NCBI GenBank assembly: GCA_023078555.1
Contig: CM041199.1
Coordinates: 3,220,513 to 3,284,512, forward strand
Direction: 5' to 3'
Source of the DNA: Ulva prolifera
Taxonomy: Eukaryota; Chlorophyta; Ulvophyceae; Ulvales; Ulvaceae
Length of the DNA stretch: 64,000 bases
Each line of letters opens with the position of its first letter. Position 1 is the stretch's first letter. Both the position numbers and the translations under genes were made by a program. Below are positions 57,801-64,000 of this stretch, piece by piece. The notes below the pieces were generated by a model. The model made no database searches, had not been told where the DNA came from, and worked only from the letters and a program-made list of their open reading frames with translations.

Positions 57801-58700
57801 GGCAGGCGCAGCCGTGGGGCCGCGTTGGCCCGCTGCACTGGCGGGGCCGATGCAGCCGCACGGAGCCCGGCCTGTCTGCGGGGGCCCGCCCGCTGCGACT
57901 GGCTACCTGCTCCCCGTCCCTTGCCTTTCTTCTTACCTCCCCGCCGGGCACGTTGCTGCTTGGCGTTGCCGCCCGTGCCCCCACTGGCCTGCGCAGGGGG
58001 GGGTGCGCCGGCGGCTGCTGCGGCTTGGCGATGCGGCCGGCGGGTAGCAGACTGCTTGGCTGCTGCGCCTGCGAGGCCAGGAGGCGGGGGAAGGGGCGGG
58101 GAAGGGGTGTCGGCGGAGGCGGGCGGGGGTGGATGGTGGCACTGTGCACTGCCGTGAGCCCTGTCGTGCTGGTCGTTGCTGGTGGCTGGCGGCTGCTGAG
58201 GGGCAGCCGTGGCGAGCTGAGTCTCACCAGGCACCACATTCAGCGCCGATTTTACCTGTTTGCTTGTATCTGCAGAGAGATGAGCCTCGGTAGCTGTCCC
58301 GCTGGCAGGTGCTGCGCGCCGGCGCTTGGGCTGTGGAGACCCGCGCGGTGACTCGCGCTGCACGACTGCGAGCTGTCCATTGTTGCAGTTAACAACTTCA
58401 TTAGTATCTAGGATGCTACGTTGGTCTGTAATCAATAGGCTAGGTCGCACGGGCGACTGCGAAGCGTGCTGGCGGTTCAGGTCGCTCAGCTTTGCCTTTG
58501 ACGGCTCCTTCCGCTTCGGCTTGCCCATGGGACCCTAGCATTGCAGATATGGCCTAACAAGTATTATCAAATGCCAAGCGCCGAGCCTCCGGGGGCTCGA
58601 CTGCCATGCCGTGGACGAGGTCAATCGACACGACCAACAACAATCGACCAGCAACAAACAGTTCCGACCAGCAACAAACAGGAAGCGCCATACACCTGCG
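54813..58700 (-). mobile_element. LINE-1, apparently full-length RLE-type non-LTR retrotransposon
   Basis: The element runs on the minus strand from about 58688 to 54829. It has about 160 bases of 5' UTR, one ORF, and a 3' UTR of about 105 bases ending TTCACTCTTTTGTAA with no poly-A. CATACACCTGCG flanks it at 54813-54824 (four extra bases CTCA on the tail side) and 58689-58700. A third near-identical copy of that site at 58752-58763 bounds an opposite-strand tail insertion. Several solo tails of the same family lie within 1 kb downstream of its 3' end. The intact ORF and identical duplications point to recent insertion. Confidence 0.8.
54935..58528 (-). CDS. Reverse transcriptase/endonuclease protein of LINE-1 (1197 aa)
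   Basis: Uninterrupted ORF from ATG 58528 (MGKPKRKEPSKAK). Residues 1-240 are low-complexity and basic (KKKGKGRGAG), probably RNA-binding. The reverse transcriptase occupies roughly 400-800: GLLIGLEKPDGGTRPIAVGE, FSVDMKNAFNCID (catalytic Asp, about 553), QRGVRQGDPLGPLLFAL (about 604) and YLDDI (about 637). After a thumb-like region comes a zinc knuckle, C-x-C-x9-H-x3-C in PCKCSAGVAAEPDHAMVC (about 990). It is followed by a restriction-like endonuclease region with RHDNLARAL, RRGDVVVVMPRLE and AVDVVVTH (about 1051-1070). An apurinic-type endonuclease upstream of the RT is not seen. This order is that of the R2/CRE-like class, which inserts by target-primed reverse transcription. The clade cannot be named without a tree. 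Confidence 0.85.
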   Translation of the reverse strand: MGKPKRKEPSKAKLSDLNRQHASQSPVRPSLLITDQRSILDTNEVVNCNNGQLAVVQRESPRGSPQPKRRRAAPASGTATEAHLSADTSKQVKSALNVVPGETQLATAAPQQPPATSNDQHDRAHGSAQCHHPPPPASADTPSPPLPPPPGLAGAAAKQSATRRPHRQAAAAAGAPPPAQASGGTGGNAKQQRARRGGKKKGKGRGAGSQSQRAGPRRQAGLRAAASAPPVQRANAAPRLRLPQHVPPAARLGWAESCTRVWELVADACTHARGDSAREEVVAAFEELMRLPMRLLAYSRGRRSGKAAAGRCRDYALGLPVEMWEETPPGRWPGRRKAPMSADQLRAQHIDRCFRIKRSIHKAGRGLQDGKPADARSPEVQAGLRALFPPADPPVPLEPNPDVPALCLTREALVAAVAAVSAHHRGSSAGPSGWTFEMICAACQSSDAATDALLAVVNHMLSGMLPRETFLLDGLLIGLEKPDGGTRPIAVGETWYRFAAVCALREYGRDIGESLAPLQVGVGTRGGTETVVHGLSSALAEGASVFSVDMKNAFNCIDRAAMFAAVKERAPALLPFTQWAYGAGTPLHIAGAPEDVEPVLCQRGVRQGDPLGPLLFALTLQPVLERVDASGAGAPVVAYLDDISIAGDLAAGAAVFRRLCVEADGVRSIGLEVNPAKCGVHSADAEAAAAVAAELGIRDLHAGFKAVGTPLGTPEYVAEVLDARAREVEGLVETLVRIPLSVQAQFLLLRVSLSVRMTHLMRTVPYAVLEPHMRRAEAAVWRGAAAILCLPPEVADAAAASDNSATDAETRRLAYRLMSPVRHGGLGLTMLVDSVADAAFLSGAGTAERNLAGCPDLLRPLRGHSRGSLLQRWQGLFDELHELLGWEADARDLPDAFVSGKLLAAQREVGRAVADHAASLVLQGIDLDTPAGRREAAWLRSASGGPAGAFLSALPGGVLTMGDDMFVLAVWHRLRFRVPTDVPPPPCKCSAGVAAEPDHAMVCKKVAKETQMRHDNLARALRLVASYAGLQSALEPLYRALARGAGVELNRRGDVVVVMPRLEMAAVDVVVTHAPAASYVAAAARETGATAERAEDRKRDRFRRDVPDHAAFRFVPFAVESCGFMGKAAVRFVGQLGDVAAASGRISKGAFVQWALRVLSVSLQRGNADMYRKSGLVISREQGLRYDAGLEDAILPD

Positions 58701-58763
58701 TGATTCGGTTTCGGTGTTTGCTTTCTCCCGTACACTCTTTTGTAGCATATGCATACGCCTGCG
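58689..58763 (+). mobile_element. LINE-1 tail micro-insertion, plus strand, at the same site as LINE-1
   Basis: TGATTCGGTTTCGGTGTTTG and the following tail to CTCTTTTGTAG (58701-58745), then CATATG, lie between CATACACCTGCG (58689-58700) and CATACGCCTGCG (58752-58763). Orientation is opposite to the adjoining full LINE-1. Confidence 0.8.
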
Positions 58764-58878
58764 TGAGAAAATGTGCACCGGCACAAGTTTTTCAGCAAAG
58801 CGCAAGGTCATGATTATAATGGAGTGATGTGACGCGCGTATGTAGAGGTAATCATTGATTGCGTACGGTGTACGTACG

Positions 58879-58915
58879 GGCACCCTGGCCAGGGTGCCAT
58901 ACACCGGTGTATGGC
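58879..58915. repeat. Two abutting perfect palindromes
   Basis: GGCACCCTGGCCAGGGTGCC (58879-58898) overlaps GCCATACACCGGTGTATGGC (58896-58915) by three bases. Confidence 0.85.
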
Positions 58916-59689
58916 GCTTCGGTCGACGTATATATGCATCATGCATGATGCATTTCCCAATTGCAAGGTAATCGATTGATATCGTGCTTGCAAGGTAATC
59001 GACCTACTTACAATAGCTGTGATCTGCAGTACTTTTGCCCATCGATGGTCTGGACCTGTCGTATACGATATACGTGTACAGTACGTCACGAGCGAGAGCT
59101 CTTGCAATATTGGCACTGCCACTGGGTGCCCTACCTGCATGCACCGCCACGTGGCAGCACCGGTCGACCGCGCAGTTCACCGATACAAGCGGCGCATGCA
59201 TGTGTGGTGAATGTGCATGGTCAGCATAGCCCTGATCGTGATGTCGACGTGGCGTGAGAGTGGCGGCGCGGGTCTTCATGCATGTGATGTGGCGGGGAGG
59301 GCCCCGCCGGTCCCCTGTACATGTGGTGCTCTACGAGTACCTTTCTCCCTCGGAAAGGTTCCCACCAGACTTTGGCTCTGAGCACGTTTTCAGCGGCCAA
59401 TACTGTCTGTCGCAGAGGCCTCCTGAAGCCACCTTTGGAAGTGAGCATGGTCATCCGGAATGTCCTGGCCGCGGTCGCACTGGACCTCCCAGGTGGGAGC
59501 TCCGGTGCATCCCAGGTGGGAGCTCAGCTGGCCACATGGCTCGTGGTGTTCAAGCAGCAGAATCCTCATGTCCTGCAAACTGCTCTGCACCGCATCACGG
59601 TGTGTGCATCTGCTGAGTGCATCTGTTGCAGCTGTCATGACGGCATGCAGCAATTGCACATGGCCACCGAGTCTGAGTAGCATCAGATG
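58916..59689. other. No gene supported
   Basis: A plus frame at about 59395-59680 (LLKPPLEVSMVIRNVLAAVA, QVGAQLATWLVVFKQQNPH) looks protein-like after a TTTTCAG acceptor, but no family or partner exon was found. Confidence 0.3.
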
Positions 59690-60292
59690 CACAAGGGTGG
59701 GCCGTCCGGCCTGAGCGGTGGGGTGCCCCTTGGGCGCCCCGTCCGCTTGACGCCACCGATCTGTGGCCTCTGCCTCCAGCTAGGCCGGGTCCGGTGGGTG
59801 TGCGGGATGCCTTCGTTGGCATGTGCAGGGCCTGCGGAGACGGCTTGGGCGATGCATTGTCCTGGGTGCGGTGCGGCGTGGGCCGGCGAGGCTGCGCGGC
59901 GGTGTGCCGGGCTGGCGTGGTGTGCTGTGGCTCGGTGGGGTGGGGGTGGGTCTTGGGGCCAGGGCGGCCCCCGGCAATCGGGCGGCCATGATGGGCGGCC
60001 TCAGGCGGCAGTGTGTTGGGTTTAGCCCTGTCGTACGGCGGCGGGCGTTGTGGTGCTGGTGGTTGTGATGTTGTGTGTTGGCCGTGGGGTTTGTGCGTGC
60101 GTGTGTGGGTTTGGGTTTGTGGGTGTGTGCTTGGCGGTCTACGGATCTGTGTCTTCTGCGCCGGTGCGGGGTTTTTTTTTGGGCGTGGTGGGTGTCGCGT
60201 GCGTGGGTGTCTGTGTGTTTGCTTCGTCTGTTTGCTTCTTTCGCGGTGCTGCCCGCCTTGCTGCCTTTGTCCTTGTAACACAAGGGTGGGCC
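59690..60292 (+). mobile_element. LINE-2 3' UTR copy, UTR-length, with 14-bp target duplication
   Basis: The element 59704-60278 (575 bp) starts GTCCGGCCTGAGCGG, six bases inside the start of the 47.2 kb copy and just before the LINE-2 stop codon. It ends CCTTTGTCCTTGTAA. CACAAGGGTGGGCC flanks it at 59690-59703 and 60279-60292 without mismatch. Confidence 0.9.
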
Positions 60293-61141
60293 AGGCGTCT
60301 CACAGCATGTGCTTTCCGGATGCTGCTGCCTCAGCACCCGGCACCGCCTTGGCGGGCTGCACAGCGTGTTGGGTATGCAACTGTTTTTCCAACCCTGGCG
60401 GCATTTCTGGGGGAAACGTCTAGTTCAGCTGGAATTCCAGCGGGGTGTACAGCAATTGTCTCCTCTGGCCACGCCATCATTTGCACGTGAAAGGACTGAT
60501 GTATATGGCTACATAGCTACTACAGTCAACTACACCATGGTCAGAGGGGCCTTGTCGACACATGAGTGCATGCGCCGAGTGGTGCATGGCCACTGGCATG
60601 CGTATCATGTGTGGTTCCCGCTGCAGCCACTGTTTGGTAGTGGCTCTATATATCATACAGACGTCTTTCAAGGGTAAAGTTGGCTTGAAGGCACGTAGCA
60701 CCGCCGGAACCATGCACAAGGACAGACACACAAAAGTGCCAGAGCGCCAGTGACTGCAGGCACAGCAGCTCACACACCTCCACAGCGCTCGCGCAAAGCA
60801 GGACCGGTACCGCCGCATGCCCCCCGCCTGCGCGCACAAACACACACACACACACATAAACCCACACCGCACCAATCGGCAATGCTGTCTGAATGGTATA
60901 GACCTCATGCCACATGAGTGAAGCACCAGGTTGCCTTGCAGGCATCACTGAGACACGGTCTCACCAATCGCTCCCGTCCAAGCTGCGGCATCGAGAAATA
61001 GCACCTGACAGAGTGCTGATCTGACGCCACTCCCCCGCGCCCACTACATTAGCACTGCTCTCAGCCCACGCCTGTGCGCAGGGTCATTGTCCTGAGCCAA
61101 GGTAGCTTGAAGGTGCCCACCAATTGCAAGGCCTCACATAC
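60293..61141. other. Intergenic; degraded antisense LINE-2 tail
   Basis: AAGGGTAAAGTTGGCTTGAA and GGCACGTAGCACCGCCGG at 60669-60708 resemble the tail reversed, and C/A-rich sequence to 60860 fits its UTR. No coding region recognised. The rest is the upstream region of the 61.1 kb gene. Confidence 0.4.
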
Positions 61142-62368
61142 ATGCCAACCATGACTGTCCGCTCGCTTGTGGTCTGGCTGCTGTTGGCCTCCAGGTGCGC
61201 CGCAGCACCTGAGGCCACGCCACCGCCGCAGCAACTGGCTCCGACCCCATCCCGCACCTCCAGCACCCCCTCGGACTCGCAACAGGTCTCCGTCCTGCAG
61301 CCGGACAAGCTTTTGTTCCTCAATGCCAGCAGCAGCAGACCCACTCCCGCCTCTGGCGACCATGCCGGCACATCAGACATGTTTGCACTCATCAAGCCAT
61401 TCATCGTCCGCAGCGCCACCATCCGTGGTCCAGTCAGCGCCGAGCTGCAGGCTGAGCTTGAAGCAGAGGAGTCAGCACAGCCACCAAGTTCCAGCTCATC
61501 ATCGGCCTTTCGGAGCTTGCTGCACGGCACGAAGAAGCCCAAGCAGTACCCCAAATGCACCCGATGCCGGATGCTGCGCTGCAACGCTCGCGGCACCTAC
61601 TGCTCAGGCCACTGCCGGCAGAAGAAGAAGCTCTTTTTCTGCGACACCAACGGTGTGCCCGTGTTCCGGTGCCCACCCACCTCACCTGATAAAGAGCCGA
61701 CCATCGAGGACTTTGAGGACGAGCCTCCTGGCAGCATTGAGGAGTACGACACGGTGGTGGTGACAGCGACGGCGCCGAACATCGGCTGTGCTGACATCGC
61801 CAACCGGGCCTCGGGCTGCCCGGCCCGCGGCACGCGCGCAACACTGCCCGATGGCAGGCCAGGGTCGGTGGTAGCCAGCTTCTGCCGGGCAGAGCGCTAT
61901 GTGCCAGACTGCTTGAGCCCGCTGCTGCCGTTTGGTGCTTGCGAGTGCTACTACCGCCCGCGTGGAGGGACGTTTTCGCCCCGGCAGATTGTGCGGGCGC
62001 CATGCAGCACCACGGCGCTGGCTGCGGGGTCGGGGGTCGGCGGCGCTGATGGCTCGCCGTCCAGCGATGACATCACAGTGCGACGGACACAGCAGCCGAA
62101 CGGCGGCGAGGTGACGGAGACGTGGTACTCCAACTTTACGGAGCCGGGACAGGAGCCAAGCTATGAGTACGCGCTGACTGCGACGGTCAGTTCGATAGAT
62201 GTGGATGTGTCGATGGCGATCTACGAGGGCTTGGTGCTGTTCTCTGACACGCTTCAGGCCGGGTCTGTGATTGCAGATGACTATACGGACGACTATGTGG
62301 CAGATCCGGAGGGGACTGCGGAGGACTACTACCAGGAAATGCTAGAGCGAGACTACGATGACAATTAG
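61142..62368 (+). CDS. Secreted cysteine-rich protein, family 2 (single exon)
   Basis: 408 codons from ATG 61142 (a second ATG is at 61151) to TAG 62368. The signal peptide SLVVWLLLASRCAAA is followed by a Pro/Ser-rich spacer. Shared landmarks with the 40.5 kb gene, in order, are LQAELEAE, YPKCTRCRMLRC...YCSGHCRQ, EEYDTVVVTATAPNIGCADI, CPARGTRATL, LLPFGACECYY, AAGSGVGGADGSPS, WYSNFTEPGQEPSY (possible NFT glycosylation site) and VDVSMAIYEG. The tail is acidic and Tyr-rich. The C-x2-C-x4-C ... C-x3-C cluster followed by KKK is the most ordered part and may form a small zinc- or disulfide-held fold. No known family recognised; extracellular location inferred from the signal peptide. Confidence 0.8.
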   Translation: MPTMTVRSLVVWLLLASRCAAAPEATPPPQQLAPTPSRTSSTPSDSQQVSVLQPDKLLFLNASSSRPTPASGDHAGTSDMFALIKPFIVRSATIRGPVSAELQAELEAEESAQPPSSSSSSAFRSLLHGTKKPKQYPKCTRCRMLRCNARGTYCSGHCRQKKKLFFCDTNGVPVFRCPPTSPDKEPTIEDFEDEPPGSIEEYDTVVVTATAPNIGCADIANRASGCPARGTRATLPDGRPGSVVASFCRAERYVPDCLSPLLPFGACECYYRPRGGTFSPRQIVRAPCSTTALAAGSGVGGADGSPSSDDITVRRTQQPNGGEVTETWYSNFTEPGQEPSYEYALTATVSSIDVDVSMAIYEGLVLFSDTLQAGSVIADDYTDDYVADPEGTAEDYYQEMLERDYDDN

Positions 62369-63927
62369 AGAGGCATAGATGCTGTGAAAGGTGACAGCCA
62401 ATCCATATAAGGTTGTAGAAGGTAACATGTACAGGCCACCCATAGAAGGGTGTAGCCCCGTTTTAGACGCTGTACCCATTAGCTAATTGTCCAGGACCGT
62501 AGATGCCAGTGTCACAAGCCCAAAGTAGTCTGCCGTTACGACGAGGTCGGATGACTGAGGTGATGGTGCTGTAGCCTTGCACTGGTGGTGAAGTCTGGTA
62601 AATGCCGTACATGGGGTTTTCCCGCTGACAGCAACTGTATTTCTCTTTCTTTTGTTTTGCGGGCCACGTACGTCCGTACGTACGTTTGTTTGTCGCTGCC
62701 ATCCACTGCAGCGGATGCACATGTGTCACAGAAGTGTGCACACTTCTCACGTGAGAAAGAAACAACGATCCTCGAGGCATATGCATACTGCGAGGGCGGT
62801 CACAGGGCCGCAGCGTGTCACTGAACGATGTTTCCACGCTTTGTTTTAGAATTCTGTTTTACATGTTGCTGCTGGGGGGAGTTGGTGCACCTCATGAGGA
62901 ATGCCACAGGCGAAGCAGCTGCTTTGGTAGCAGCTGCTTGTGTGGCTATGGGCTGCATGCGCTCATGGCCGTTGCTGAGTGTTTGAAATTGATTAATTGT
63001 TTTGACACTGTGGTCGAAATACAACATTTGGTAGACGATGCAGGCAGGGCTGTGCTCAGTCAAGCAAGTCAGAAAAGTCACGTGGCTGAGGTCTGTGTAG
63101 ACAATTTGATCTATTACAAACACAGTGGCAGTTTGGCAGTCAAAGGCAACTTGCCTGAAAACAGTAAGCACAGAACCTCAGAATCAGCCTCACAGGGTTT
63201 CTTCATCAGTTCTGAATTCAAAGATATGTAGTATATACACTATATCATAGTAAGACACCTACGCTGGGAATTTCAGTTCCATGGGCTCTGAAATAAACCA
63301 GCGAAAGGCAAACATGTACATGCTTAATAATTATTGCTTATAATTGGCATCCCTCAGGCTGCTGACGAGTCAAGACTACCGCAGGGGGCGCCGCAGGGGG
63401 CGCCCGTACGGGCACATCTAGATTTCGTCGCATGCCAGCAAGTGCGAGGTCCGCAAGACTTGCGTGAGAACAGTCAGAGAACTAAAAGCAGAAGCAGGAC
63501 GACACCAGACCAACCATCCAAGAGAATTACGACAACGGCTCACTCCTGCTTGTGTGTCAATGTTGGTGAAGTGTGCGATGTCAGTGGGCCAGTCGAGTGT
63601 GTGTTCTCTTTGCAGGTGCGTGCAGGACCTGCTAGCCCAGAATGGAGCAAGGGCCGTGCCCTCTGAGAGCACGACCGCGAATGTGCACATGCCGCTGCTT
63701 CTGCGTTAGCACCTGGGATCGTTGCTACCCTCCGCTTCGGAATTGCTCCCTGTCATGAACTGGTACATGCCAGGAATGTTCGTCATGCGACGATCTTGGT
63801 TATCGCAGCGCCTAGCGAGGAAAGTGCCCTGAACGTCACAACACGATGTTGCTGGCGACTGCCTGCACTTGGCCGAGGTCTGTCACCTATGTCCGATCAC
63901 GCGGTGGTATGACACCGGGGGCCCCAG
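62369..63927. other. No gene supported
   Basis: A plus frame ending at 63231 (YMLLLGGVGAPHEECHRRSS near its start) could give about 122 residues from an ATG near 62863, but matches nothing recognised. Short GC repeat GCAGGGGGCGCC is doubled at 63379-63404. Confidence 0.3.
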
Positions 63928-64000
63928 GACCTGCTGACAGCTGCAGCGTCGGATCTTCATCAGCAGGCAAGCTCCAGACCTGCTGACAGCTGCAGCGTCG
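63928..64000. repeat. Tandem repeat running off the window end
   Basis: GACCTGCTGACAGCTGCAGC plus GTCG occurs at 63928-63951 and 63977-64000 (period 49). At least two units are present; the array may continue. Confidence 0.8.

Overview
The window is nuclear DNA of a unicellular eukaryote, most likely a microalga. The genes have several introns, donors are mostly GTGCGY with some GC donors, acceptors are TGCAG, and the sequence is GC-rich. It carries many young non-LTR retrotransposon pieces and no bacterial operon or Shine-Dalgarno layout. The donor consensus and the TGTAA at the ends of both retroelement families recall green algae, but no marker gene fixes the lineage.

Layout. 0.5-3.4 kb: a five-exon gene for a secreted cysteine-rich protein with a CBM1-like module. 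A decayed duplicate of it, flank included, lies at 9.5-13.05 kb. 6.3-9.2 kb: a leucine-rich-repeat protein, probably with a SKP1/BTB-like N-terminus. 14.7-15.5 kb (minus): alternating cysteine modules with a long Gly/Asp/Glu tail. 18.3-31.0 kb: three paralogues of an unrecognised multi-pass membrane protein with matching exon lengths. One is broken (B) and one looks intact (A), both on minus; one is intact on plus (C), head to head with A. 33.2, 40.5 and 61.1 kb: three members of a second secreted cysteine-rich family, the first only a fragment. 49.8-52.5 kb: two tandem paralogues of another membrane-protein family, with a fragment at 45.9 kb.

From 31 kb on, retroelements dominate. LINE-1 (about 54.83-58.69 kb, minus) has an uninterrupted 1197-codon ORF with reverse transcriptase, a zinc knuckle and a restriction-like endonuclease. 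LINE-2 is represented by a decayed 3' part (about 52.68-54.1 kb) and many copies of its 3' UTR or tail. Some of these begin almost exactly at the ORF stop codon, and most lie between target-site duplications that start with CACA. Tails of both families also occur as insertions of only 18-75 bp, still flanked by duplications.

The cysteine-rich proteins look like cell-wall or extracellular components and the membrane families like surface or organelle membrane proteins; this is inference from sequence type. The most interesting content is the retrotransposition record: CACA-primed insertion, UTR-only copies, repeated use of one site, and micro-insertions.
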